In this document: piece after piece, positions 37,768 through 45,475 of the stretch
How positions within the stretch are numbered: position 1 is the first letter of the stretch
Layout: each line of letters starts with the position of its first letter
Assembly (NCBI RefSeq): GCF_002197985.1
Contig: NZ_NBYK01000004.1
Location: forward strand, 248,001-312,000
Origin: Halopseudomonas aestusnigri
GTDB lineage: Bacteria; Pseudomonadota; Gammaproteobacteria; Pseudomonadales; Pseudomonadaceae
Direction of reading: 5' to 3'
Length of the DNA stretch: 64,000 nt
Program-made: the position numbers and the translations under genes
The notes under the pieces: model-generated
The model's input: only the letters and a program-made list of their open reading frames with translations
Databases searched by the model: none
What the model was told of the DNA's origin: nothing

Positions 37768-39840
37768 TCACTCGGTTTCGACCTGAGTGGTGGACAAGGC
37801 ACTCTCGTATTCACGCTGCATGACGTACAGCTTGATCTGGCGGGCCTGCTCTGCTGACAGGCTGTCCGCAAACGAGGCCATACCCTTGCCGCTGAACGCA
37901 CCCTGCAAAACGATGGCTTCCCAGGCCTCGCGAACGGCGTCGGAAGAATGACGCAGATCCGGGATGACGCCGCCGCCAACTGCTCCAGCGCCGTGACAGA
38001 CCATGCAGTAAGTGGCATACAGGTCTGCCCCTGCGCTGATGTCAGTGGCGGCAGCGACCACCGGCTGCGGGACCCGATCGACCTGCTGCTGCAGCGGTGC
38101 CGGCGACAACGCGGCCTTGCCACCCAGCTTGAACACCAGCATGCGACTGACGTTCTGCGTGCCGACAGCAACGGCTGCATCGCCACCAAACAGCGCCGCA
38201 GCGCCGCCCCATCCTGCCATCAGGGCAATGTACTGTTCGCCGTTGTGACGATAGGTCATGGGCGCGGCAATGACGCCGGTCTGTGTAGAAAATTGCCAAA
38301 GCGGCTGCCCCGCGTCCGCACTGTAGGCCTCAAGTTGACCTGCCGAGGTACCCTGAAAAACCAGATTACCTGCGGTCACCAGAGTGCCACCGTTCCAATG
38401 GTTGGGCCGCTCCACCCGCCAGGCTGGTGCCTGCTTGACCGGGTCCCAGGCAATCAGGGCACCGGTTGCATACTCGCGCGGAAGCCCCCGGTTTTCCAGG
38501 CCGGCTCCGGTGTTGAAGGCATTACGTACAACGAAGTTTCCGCCCTCGTTGGCATAGGTCGCAGGTATCTCCTGATAGGGCAGATACACCAGTCCGGTGA
38601 GCGGGCTATAGGACATCGAATGCCAGTTGTGTGCGCCGAAAGGGCTTGGCCAGATCAGTGCCGGCTCGGTTTCGTAACGCGCATTTGGCGCCTCGACAGG
38701 ACGCCCGGTTGCCATGTCAATACGCTCTGCCCAGGTCACCTTGCCGAACTTCTCGGCAGACAGCAGCTCTCCGGTCGCCCGGTCAAGCACATAGAAAAAG
38801 CCGTTCTTCGGGGCCTGCATGATGACCTGACGCGGCTTGCCGTCGATCTCCAACTCGGCAAGGGTCAATTGCTGGGTTGCGGTATAGTCCCAGCTATCCC
38901 CCGGGGTAGTCTGATAGTGCCATACCAGCTCGCCTGTCTCGGGGCGCAGGGCCAGGATGGATGACAGATACAGATTGTCGCCGCCGCCAGGGCTGCGAAC
39001 CTCGCGATTCCACGGAGAGCCATTGCCGGTACCCACATACAACAGATTCAATGCCGGATCATAGGCCATGCTGTCCCAGGCGGTGCCGCCGCCACCGAGA
39101 TCCCAGCGGGTTCTCTCGCTCCAGGTCGGCAGCGCCTTTTCCAGCGCAGGCGAGGCTTGCGGCCCCTGGGCCGGGTCTGCCGGTACGGTGTAGAAACGCC
39201 AGCGCATTTCACCGGTCGCCGCATCATAGGCCGAGAAATAGCCGCGCACACCAAACTCGGCGCCACCGTTGCCGATCAGGACCATATCCTTGAGTACACG
39301 GGGCGCGCCGGTAATGGTGTAGGGCTTCTCCCTGTCGACTGTTTCCCGGGTCCAGACCGGCTTACCGGTTTTGGCGTCCAACGCAATCAGCCTGCCGTCG
39401 AGCGTACCGACGTATACCTTGCCCTTCCACAGTGCGACGCCGCGATTGACCGCGTCACAGCATGCCTGCCGCCCCCGTGCACGGTCTACGCCCGGATCAT
39501 AGCTCCACAGAATGCTGCCGGTCTCGGCATCCACCGCCATTACTCGACTCCAGGAGAGCGACGTGTACAGCACGCCATCGTGATACAGCGGTGTCGCTTC
39601 CAGCCCGCGGGTATTGTCCAGATCAATGGACCACGCCAGCCCAAGCTGATCAACATTGCCGGTGTTGATCTGCTGCAGCGGGCTGAAGCGCTGCTGCGAC
39701 CAGGTCCGATCATAGCTCAACCACTCGCTGCCATCGGTTTCTACCGTCAGCATCGCGGCGTTATCCACTGTAACCGCCGGTGCGGCAGTCGCCAGCACAC
39801 ATAATGACGCCACCAGGGGAAAGGCAATCAACTTCTTCAT
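37768..39840 (-). CDS. PQQ-dependent quinohaemoprotein alcohol dehydrogenase (type II)
   Basis: This 690-residue periplasmic enzyme has a signal peptide (to ATAAPA) and an eight-bladed propeller with repeated tryptophan-docking motifs. The vicinal disulfide Cys127-Cys128 in RQACCDAVNRG is typical of PQQ alcohol dehydrogenases. A C-terminal cytochrome c domain has haem site CMVCH at about residues 612-616. It would oxidise an alcohol and pass electrons through its own haem to the respiratory chain. I chose ATG 39840 because GAAGAG is eight bases upstream. The alpha/beta hydrolase gene ends 53 bases upstream and probably shares the transcript. PQQ synthesis genes are not in this window; the substrate is unknown. 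Confidence 0.92.
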   Translation of the reverse strand: MKKLIAFPLVASLCVLATAAPAVTVDNAAMLTVETDGSEWLSYDRTWSQQRFSPLQQINTGNVDQLGLAWSIDLDNTRGLEATPLYHDGVLYTSLSWSRVMAVDAETGSILWSYDPGVDRARGRQACCDAVNRGVALWKGKVYVGTLDGRLIALDAKTGKPVWTRETVDREKPYTITGAPRVLKDMVLIGNGGAEFGVRGYFSAYDAATGEMRWRFYTVPADPAQGPQASPALEKALPTWSERTRWDLGGGGTAWDSMAYDPALNLLYVGTGNGSPWNREVRSPGGGDNLYLSSILALRPETGELVWHYQTTPGDSWDYTATQQLTLAELEIDGKPRQVIMQAPKNGFFYVLDRATGELLSAEKFGKVTWAERIDMATGRPVEAPNARYETEPALIWPSPFGAHNWHSMSYSPLTGLVYLPYQEIPATYANEGGNFVVRNAFNTGAGLENRGLPREYATGALIAWDPVKQAPAWRVERPNHWNGGTLVTAGNLVFQGTSAGQLEAYSADAGQPLWQFSTQTGVIAAPMTYRHNGEQYIALMAGWGGAAALFGGDAAVAVGTQNVSRMLVFKLGGKAALSPAPLQQQVDRVPQPVVAAATDISAGADLYATYCMVCHGAGAVGGGVIPDLRHSSDAVREAWEAIVLQGAFSGKGMASFADSLSAEQARQIKLYVMQREYESALSTTQVETE

Positions 39841-39893
39841 GGGCATGACTCTTCTGTTGTCGTTATTGTTGTCGTAGATCTGTTTATTGACGT

Positions 39894-40688
39894 TCAGACG
39901 GCATCGGCAGCGAACTGGCGAATCGCATCGGCAACCTGTGCCGGCTGCTCCAGCGCCAGCGAGTGACCGGCCGCCGAAATCACCCTGCACTGCCCGCGCC
40001 CACTGCGTTCGACTATCTGCTCGGATAGCGCCGTGCTGTAGGCATGGTCTTCAGCGCCAGCCAGGACCAGTAGCGGCACACGCAGGCCGGCAAGTTCATC
40101 GAGTACGGAGGCGCGATGGATGACCTCCCTGGCAGCCACGCCGATATCCGGCCCCAACTTGCGCATATGCGTACGCCACCGGGCGCACAGCGCCGCGTGC
40201 TCGGGGCTGCGCAGGGTCTGATCCCCGAACATGATGTACATCAGGGTATCGACCTGATCGGCTGCACCTTCGGCAGCCAGCTGATTGACCAGCGGTTCGA
40301 ACTCGGCCAGTTGATGCTCCCGATCGGCGCTGCTGCCCATCACTATGCACCCCGCCAGACGTTCCGGATAACGGGCAGCAAGGCGCAGCACAACGAAGCC
40401 CCCCATGGAGTTGCCTGCAACGTAACAGGGCGCAAGGTCAAGAAGATCGATGAGAGCTGCCACATCCTCGGTGAGCGAATCCATGTCGAGCGACCCGCCG
40501 CGACTACTCAAACCCTGACCACGGTGATCGTAAGCAATGATCTCGAAATACGGGTGCAGCAACTCGATCAGCGGCTCAAACATCCGCCAGTCAAAAAACA
40601 GCGAATGGCTCAGAACCAGAACCGGCTTGCCCGGCTGGGGGAAGCGCTCGAAGTGCAGACGAACGTTATTTACCGTCAGGTAAGCCAT
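39894..40688 (-). CDS. Alpha/beta hydrolase, cytoplasmic
   Basis: This 264-residue single-domain hydrolase has the triad visible: nucleophile Ser94 in AGNSMGGFV, acid in LAGAEDHAYS, and His in SAAGHSLALE. The N-terminal YDHRGQGLSSRGG resembles 3-oxoadipate enol-lactonase and related esterases. There is no signal peptide. It is the first gene of a two-gene operon with the quinoprotein dehydrogenase, which suggests it cleaves an ester or lactone related to the dehydrogenase substrate. The CCCCC-N4-GGGGG palindrome is 62 bases upstream of the start codon. Confidence 0.88.
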   Translation of the reverse strand: MAYLTVNNVRLHFERFPQPGKPVLVLSHSLFFDWRMFEPLIELLHPYFEIIAYDHRGQGLSSRGGSLDMDSLTEDVAALIDLLDLAPCYVAGNSMGGFVVLRLAARYPERLAGCIVMGSSADREHQLAEFEPLVNQLAAEGAADQVDTLMYIMFGDQTLRSPEHAALCARWRTHMRKLGPDIGVAAREVIHRASVLDELAGLRVPLLVLAGAEDHAYSTALSEQIVERSGRGQCRVISAAGHSLALEQPAQVADAIRQFAADAV

Positions 40689-40749
40689 GAACAGACCCCG
40701 CGTTGAATGTCGGAGCCTGATGCTAGGGTCAGGAACCCTGCAGGTTCAG

Positions 40750-40764
40750 CCCCCCTGTTGGGGG
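40750..40764. promoter_or_regulatory. C/G palindrome, candidate operator for the hydrolase-quinoprotein operon
   Basis: CCCCCC, TGTT, GGGGG forms a dyad like the one at 31302-31320. Read on the minus strand it is followed after 24 bases by TAGCAT (40725-40720), a plausible -10 box, and then by the hydrolase start codon at 40688. The distance equals that at the DUF1302 promoter within one base. Confidence 0.55.
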
Positions 40765-40800
40765 ATATGGGGAGGATGAATGGATGGCTACAGCGGCTAG

Positions 40801-41014
40801 CCGCAAGCCACAAGCTTCAAGCAAAAACAAGCTGGAAGCCAGGAGTTTGCGTTTGTGGTTGAGGAAAGAGCAAGACCTTACCGCCTGTTGCGCGGCAGAC
40901 CCTGACTTGCAGCTCGGGCAGCACCCGATGGAAGCCAAGCTGCCACACCAAACCCAGGCTTCTGGCTTCTGGCTTGAAGCTTGCGGCTTGCGGCTTGTGG
41001 CTTGTGGCTTGTGG
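40801..41014. repeat. Inverted CTTGNNG heptamer array (element 2)
   Basis: The left arm has inverted heptamers ccgcaag, ccacaag, cttcaag (40801-40821) and then a ctggaag unit. The right arm has eight phased heptamers at 40959-41014: two cttctgg, cttgaag, two cttgcgg, three cttgtgg. The arms can pair into a long imperfect hairpin. This is the same architecture and heptamer as element 1 at 34684-34838. Confidence 0.85.
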
Positions 41015-41024
41015 CTTTCAGGTC

Positions 41025-41054
41025 AAAAAAACGCGCCCCGAAGGGCGCGCTTTT
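41025..41054 (-). terminator. Rho-independent terminator of nrdJa-nrdJb
   Basis: CGCGCCC and GGGCGCG form a 7-bp GC stem with a four-base loop. On the minus strand it is followed by seven T residues (41031-41025). It starts 23 bases after the nrdJb stop codon. A shorter T run on the other side may give weak bidirectional action. Confidence 0.88.
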
Positions 41055-41076
41055 CAGACACTGCGAGCGGGTTTGA

Positions 41077-41775
41077 TCAACCGCACTTGCTGTCGCCGCA
41101 GGCCAGGCAGGTCAGGCAGCCGTCCATCTGGATCGCGGCCTTGGTGTGGCACTTGCCGCACATCTGCGAACCTTCAGGATAGGCGTTGGCGCTGTCGTCG
41201 CAGTCGGCTTCGGTCTGCGCCTGGGGCTTGAGATTGGCGAACTCGGCGCGCTTCTGCTCAAGGTACGCCTGCTGGTGATCATCCATCTCGTCCTTGATCA
41301 TGCCGATGCGCTTGAGGTGCTGGTCCAGCACGTCGCCGATTTCAGCGACAAGCGAGGGGCTCCAGCGGCCACCGCGCTTCATATAACCACCCTTGGGGTC
41401 AAACACGCTGCGCAATTCTTCAACCAGGAAGGTGCAGTCACCACCCTTGCGGAACACAGCAGAGATAATCAGCGTCAGGGCTGAAATCCACTGATAGTGT
41501 TCCATGTTCTTCGAGTTGATGAAGATTTCGAAGGGACGACGACTCTCGTGGTCGCTGCCGGAGTTGAGCACGACGTCATTGATGGTGACATAGATCGCGT
41601 GCTCCGAGGTCGGAGTCTTGATCTTGTAGGTCGAGCCCTCAAGAAACTCGGGGCGCTTGAGCTTCTCGTGCATTTCCTCGATCGCCGGAGCAGCCTTGGC
41701 TTCCGGGGCCTTGGCCGGTTCATCGGGTTTGACTACAGCATAGTCGACAATCTTGCTGTTAATCTTCAGTGCCAT
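41077..41775 (-). CDS. nrdJb: Class II ribonucleotide reductase C-terminal subunit NrdJb
   Basis: This 232-residue protein corresponds to the C-terminal part of adenosylcobalamin-dependent ribonucleotide reductase, encoded separately as in P. aeruginosa. It carries the STYKIKTPTSEHAIYVTINDV segment and a cysteine-rich C-terminus, CGKC followed by CLTCLACGDSKCG, which binds zinc and supplies the thiols that re-reduce the active site. ATG 41775 is supported by GAGGAAG about ten bases upstream. It starts 82 bases after the nrdJa stop and is transcribed with it. Confidence 0.93.
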   Translation of the reverse strand: MALKINSKIVDYAVVKPDEPAKAPEAKAAPAIEEMHEKLKRPEFLEGSTYKIKTPTSEHAIYVTINDVVLNSGSDHESRRPFEIFINSKNMEHYQWISALTLIISAVFRKGGDCTFLVEELRSVFDPKGGYMKRGGRWSPSLVAEIGDVLDQHLKRIGMIKDEMDDHQQAYLEQKRAEFANLKPQAQTEADCDDSANAYPEGSQMCGKCHTKAAIQMDGCLTCLACGDSKCG

Positions 41776-41857
41776 GTCTTTCACTTCCTCGCCACGCCTG
41801 GGCGCGGCCGGTTCATCAGGTTTGCGAACTACCGGGTGCCGCCGCAGCGGCACGGGT

Positions 41858-44011
41858 TCAGAATTTGCCGTAGTAGCCTTCTTTCAGGGCGTCATACAGG
41901 TTGGCGGCGGTGTGCAGCTCGCCATCATACTCGATCTCGTCGCCACCCTTGGCTTCGATGAAGGTGCCATCGTCCAGCTTGAAGCGGTAGGTGGTGTTGG
42001 CCAGATCCTGTTCCTTGACCAGTACGCCCTGGAATGCTTCCGGGTTGAAACGGAAGGTCGTGCAACCCTTCAGCCCCTTGTGGAAGGCGTACATGTAGAT
42101 GTCCTTGAAGGACTCATACGGGTAGTCGGTCGGCACGTTCGCCGTCTTGGAGATCGACGAGTCAATCCACTTCTGGGCCGCGGCCTGGACGTCAACGTGC
42201 TGAGTCGGGGACACGTCATCAGCGGCGATGAAGTACTCCGGCAGGTTGCGCGACTCGGCGTCCATGCTCGGCAGCGCATCAGCATTGATGAAATGACGGT
42301 ACGCCAGCAGTTCAAAGCTGAACACGTCAACTTTCTCTTTCGACTTCTTGCCTTCGCGGATCACATTGCGGAAATAGTGGTGCGCGAAGCTCGGCTCGAT
42401 ACCGTTGGAAGCATTATTGGCCAGCGACAGCGAGATAGTACCGGTCGGTGCGATAGAGCTGTGGTGAGTAAAGCGCGAACCTTTCTCGGCCAGTGCAGCG
42501 GCCAGCTCGGCATCTTCGCCTGCCACCTGCTGCATATAGCGGCTGTACTTGGCCCACAGCACCTTGCCAGCGACCTTGTCACCAGCCTTGATACCGTCAG
42601 CAACCATTTCCGGACGCTTGGCCAGCATCGCCTCGGTCACCACAAACTCTTCGTCCATGATCGGCGCGGCGCCCTTTTCTTCTGCCAGCGCCAGACCGGT
42701 ACGCCAGCCCTGCATGGCCATCTCGCGGGACACCTGCTCGGTGAACTCGAGGGAGGCGGCCTCACCGTATTTCATGCGCAGCATGGTCATGGCCGAGCCA
42801 AGGCCCAGGAAGCCCATACCGTGACGGCGCTTGCGGTAGATCTCGTTGCGCTGCTGCTCCAGCGGCAGGCCGTTGATCTCGACCACGTTGTCCAGCATAC
42901 GGGTGAAGATGTCGACAACGCGACGGTACTCGTCCCAGTCAAACCGGGCCTTTTCAGTGAACGGATCACGAACGAACAGCGTCAGGTTGATCGAACCCAG
43001 CAGGCAGGCGCCATAGGGCGGCAGCGGCTGTTCACCACAGGGGTTGGTTGCGCGAATCTCCTCGCAGAACCAGTTGTTGTTCATCTCGTTGACACGGTCA
43101 ATCAGGATGAAGCCAGGCTCGGCGAAGTCGTAGGTGGAACTCATGATCATGTCCCAGATACGACGCGCTTTCATGGTGCGGAAGATACGGCAGGCAACCA
43201 GGCCATCCGCGCGGCTGACATAGCGCTCGTTGCTCGGCCACTCGCGCCAGATCACCTGTTCCGCATCGTTGACGTCAACGCCATCGGCTTCCATCTCGGC
43301 CTGATTCAGCGGGAACGCCAGCTGCCAGTCGGCATCGGCCTCAACCGCCTTCATGAACTCTTCAGTGATCAGCAATGACAGGTTGAACTGGCGCAGACGG
43401 CCGCCTTCACGCTTGGCGCGAATAAAGTCCATCACGTCCGGATGACCGACATCGAATGTCGCCATCTGGGCTCCACGACGGCCACCGGCAGAGGATACGG
43501 TGAAGCACATCTTGTCGTAGATATCCATAAACGACAGCGGGCCGGAGGTATAGGCACCGGCGCCGGAGACGTAGGCGCCCTTCGGCCGCAGGGTGGAGAA
43601 CTCGTAACCGATACCGCAACCGGCCTTGAGAGTCAGACCGGCTTCGTGCAGCTTGGCGAGAATGTCATCCATCGAATCGCCGATGGTCGCCGACACGGTG
43701 CAGTTGATCGTCGAGGTCGCCGGTTTGTGCTCAAGTGCCCCGGCGTTGGAGGTAATACGGCCAGCCGGAATCGCGCCGTGACGCAGTGCCCAAAGAAACT
43801 TTTCGTACCACTCCTCGCGCAGCTCCGGTGCTTCCACCTCGGACAGGGCACGAGCGACACGCTGAAACGTCTCGTCAACCGACTTGTCGATGGCCTTGCC
43901 ATCCTTGGTCTTGAGGCGGTATTTGGTATCCCAAATGTCTTCTGACGCGGGCTGCAAAGGGATGCTGGTCACCACATTATGCAGGCGCTGCACCTTGGCT
44001 GTTTGACTCAT
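41858..44011 (-). CDS. nrdJa: Class II (B12-dependent) ribonucleotide reductase large part NrdJa
   Basis: This 717-residue protein makes the catalytic barrel of the oxygen-independent, adenosylcobalamin-dependent ribonucleotide reductase. Landmarks include GRITSNAGA, NCTVSATIGDSMDDI, the active-site loop ATNPCGEQPLPPYGACLLGSINL and APTGTISL. It reduces ribonucleotides for DNA synthesis and works with NrdJb, which supplies the C-terminal cysteines. AGGAGA precedes the ATG. The promoter carries two NrdR-like boxes. The split is a lineage trait, not a frameshift, since each part has its own start and ribosome-binding site. Confidence 0.95.
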   Translation of the reverse strand: MSQTAKVQRLHNVVTSIPLQPASEDIWDTKYRLKTKDGKAIDKSVDETFQRVARALSEVEAPELREEWYEKFLWALRHGAIPAGRITSNAGALEHKPATSTINCTVSATIGDSMDDILAKLHEAGLTLKAGCGIGYEFSTLRPKGAYVSGAGAYTSGPLSFMDIYDKMCFTVSSAGGRRGAQMATFDVGHPDVMDFIRAKREGGRLRQFNLSLLITEEFMKAVEADADWQLAFPLNQAEMEADGVDVNDAEQVIWREWPSNERYVSRADGLVACRIFRTMKARRIWDMIMSSTYDFAEPGFILIDRVNEMNNNWFCEEIRATNPCGEQPLPPYGACLLGSINLTLFVRDPFTEKARFDWDEYRRVVDIFTRMLDNVVEINGLPLEQQRNEIYRKRRHGMGFLGLGSAMTMLRMKYGEAASLEFTEQVSREMAMQGWRTGLALAEEKGAAPIMDEEFVVTEAMLAKRPEMVADGIKAGDKVAGKVLWAKYSRYMQQVAGEDAELAAALAEKGSRFTHHSSIAPTGTISLSLANNASNGIEPSFAHHYFRNVIREGKKSKEKVDVFSFELLAYRHFINADALPSMDAESRNLPEYFIAADDVSPTQHVDVQAAAQKWIDSSISKTANVPTDYPYESFKDIYMYAFHKGLKGCTTFRFNPEAFQGVLVKEQDLANTTYRFKLDDGTFIEAKGGDEIEYDGELHTAANLYDALKEGYYGKF

Positions 44012-44095
44012 TTCTGTCTCCTGAAAACGCGACCTGAACCACCATCTAGGGCTTGACGCAAAGGCTTTTGACCTGTACGCATCCCGGCCGACAAA

Positions 44096-44111
44096 ACACT
44101 ATTTGTTGTGC
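44096..44111 (-). promoter_or_regulatory. NrdR box 1, at the nrdJa transcription start
   Basis: ACACTATTTGTTGTGC matches the NrdR consensus ACACWATATATWGTGT at 13 of 16 positions. It lies just downstream of the predicted -10 box, at about +4 to +19, where a repressor would block initiation. Confidence 0.7.
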
Positions 44112-44121
44112 ATTCCGGGCA

Positions 44122-44150
44122 ATGCTAGACCCACATATGGTAAATATCAA
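44122..44150 (-). promoter_or_regulatory. Sigma-70 promoter of nrdJa-nrdJb
   Basis: On the minus strand TTGATA (44150-44145) and TAGCAT (44127-44122) are 17 bases apart. The predicted start near 44115 leaves a leader of roughly 100 bases. The two NrdR-like boxes flank this promoter. Confidence 0.6.
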
Positions 44151-44160
44151 CATCAAAAAA

Positions 44161-44176
44161 ACACGCTTTTTTGTGT
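44161..44176 (-). promoter_or_regulatory. NrdR-like box 2, upstream of the nrdJa promoter
   Basis: ACACGCTTTTTTGTGT has both perfect outer half-sites ACAC and GTGT in a 16-base frame, with a T-rich rather than alternating centre (12 of 16). Its centre is 65 bases from box 1, close to six helical turns, so both would lie on the same DNA face. Confidence 0.5.
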
Positions 44177-44266
44177 TTTCCGGGTTGACAATCAGGCAGA
44201 GCGTTAACAACAGGAGAGTGCTGTCCCGGCGTGCCCTGTACTGGCACGCCGGCGCATATCGCGCAC

Positions 44267-44848
44267 CTAATCGGCGCCGTCTATCGGAAAGAAGCCGCCA
44301 CCACTCCAGACGCCGATTCGCTGTACACCTGCGACTTCGGCCTCGACCGCCAGGTCGGCCAATTCGTAGAACACCGTGCGACTTACCAGTGCGTCCAGAT
44401 TGGCGCGAACCCTGATATAGGGGGACGGCTCTCCGGATTGCGGATCAAGCTCAACGCGCAATGGATGCTCGTCATCAAGCGGGACCTCATCCTCGAGGCT
44501 GGTATGAAACAGCAGTTGCTGCTGCTCACCCTCGCCACTGACAGACAGGCGGACGGCGATAAAGGGCGCGTCGTCGACCTGGATCGCCCAGCGCTCCACC
44601 GGCGTTACCAGGTAGTAGCGCGCGTCTTGGTCAAGCCTGAGGATGGTTGAGAACAGCTGCGCCAGCGCCAGGCGCCGGATCGGTTCACCCTCGTGATACC
44701 AGGTGCCGTCACGGGCGATACGCATATCCATCTCGCCACTGAGCGGCGGATTCCACAAATGCACGGGCGCAGGCTCACGGCGCTGCAACTCTCCGCGCTG
44801 CGGCAGACTATTGAGCAGCGACTGCGGCGGCGGTGCACGATCGGACAT
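44267..44848 (-). CDS. DUF1285 domain protein
   Basis: This 193-residue cytoplasmic protein has the DUF1285 pattern PVHLWNPPLSGEMDMRIARDGTWYHEGEPIRRLALAQLFSTIL with a C-terminal RANLDALVSRTVFYEL. No enzymatic motif is visible and the family has no proven function. ATG 44848 has AGGAGGAAAGATG-type spacing (AGGAGGAA upstream). It is the last of three minus-strand genes with the lipoprotein and radical SAM genes. Confidence 0.85.
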   Translation of the reverse strand: MSDRAPPPQSLLNSLPQRGELQRREPAPVHLWNPPLSGEMDMRIARDGTWYHEGEPIRRLALAQLFSTILRLDQDARYYLVTPVERWAIQVDDAPFIAVRLSVSGEGEQQQLLFHTSLEDEVPLDDEHPLRVELDPQSGEPSPYIRVRANLDALVSRTVFYELADLAVEAEVAGVQRIGVWSGGGFFPIDGAD

Positions 44849-44870
44849 CTTTCCTCCTGACCGGACGCCC

Positions 44871-45467
44871 TCAGCGTCCCAGCAGTTGACCGGTATAATC
44901 CTGCAGCGGCGGGCGCAGCAGGTCTTCGGGCGAGGCCTTGTAAAACTGCAGGAAGCCACCGCGTGTCTCGATACGGGCAAAATCGACCAGGTGGCGGGTG
45001 CCGACCTCCAGCAGCATCAGTTGCAGCACGCCCCGATCCAGCCCGAGATCACCCCTCTGGCCGGACTCTTCCCACTCTTCGATACTGCCCACGGCATCAT
45101 CTGCTGCGGCAAACCGTGTGTAGAGCAGGTAGTCGTATCCGAAACTGCGAGCCTCGGCCAGCGCCTCCTCCAGCCCCAGCGGCTGCTGGGCACGGCGCAC
45201 AACAGGAAAGACTTCGACGGCTGCGGCAAATGCTTCCTCGGCAACCACATTGGGACGGGCATAGGGATTGCCGACGGGCAAGAAATGCCCCTGGGCAATA
45301 TAGAGTTTGGAGTCGGATTGAATAACCCAGGTGCTGCTGCGCTTGATGCGGTAATGGTTGAGCACGCCGGCATCACCCAGATAGTAGCCGGCCTGATCCT
45401 GCAGATCGGAGGGCTTCATGCAGCCCGACAGTAGCAACACTGCCAACAGCATCAATGCGTAGCGCAT
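44871..45467 (-). CDS. DUF4823 family lipoprotein
   Basis: This 198-residue lipoprotein has signal MRYALMLLAVLLLSGC (Cys16). The body, with a STWVIQSDSKLYIAQG segment and LEEALAEARSFGYDYLLYTRF, matches DUF4823 as I recall it. The start is fixed by AGGAG nine bases upstream and by the canonical signal. It is eight bases downstream of the radical SAM gene and 22 bases upstream of the DUF1285 gene, so co-transcription is likely. Function unknown. Confidence 0.82.
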   Translation of the reverse strand: MRYALMLLAVLLLSGCMKPSDLQDQAGYYLGDAGVLNHYRIKRSSTWVIQSDSKLYIAQGHFLPVGNPYARPNVVAEEAFAAAVEVFPVVRRAQQPLGLEEALAEARSFGYDYLLYTRFAAADDAVGSIEEWEESGQRGDLGLDRGVLQLMLLEVGTRHLVDFARIETRGGFLQFYKASPEDLLRPPLQDYTGQLLGR

Positions 45468-45475
45468 AGCATCTC

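Larger units (their letters stand above)
40689..41076. other. 388-base gene-free stretch between the hydrolase and nrdJb
   Basis: This region holds, in order, a possible -10 box TAGCAT read leftward at 40720-40725, the C/G palindrome, a large CTTGNNG heptamer palindrome, and the nrdJb terminator. Short open frames across it consist of repeat sequence and I do not consider them genes. Confidence 0.8.

Noticed and set aside
34684-41014. Transposon or genomic island bounded by the two heptamer elements
   Set aside because: There is no transposase, integrase, tRNA end or direct target duplication, and base composition looks like the surroundings. I kept the bracketing as an observation but not as a mobile element call.
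40784-41182. Short open frames across the heptamer repeat before nrdJb
   Set aside because: Their translations are low-complexity repeats of the heptamer and have no ribosome-binding site.
41753-43378. 540-codon open frame antisense to nrdJa
   Set aside because: It mirrors the codon structure of nrdJa and has no domain or ribosome-binding site.
44012-44266. Possible cobalamin riboswitch before the B12-dependent nrdJa
   Set aside because: I looked for the B12-box and the multi-stem cobalamin aptamer and saw neither; the region is explained by the promoter and NrdR-like boxes.
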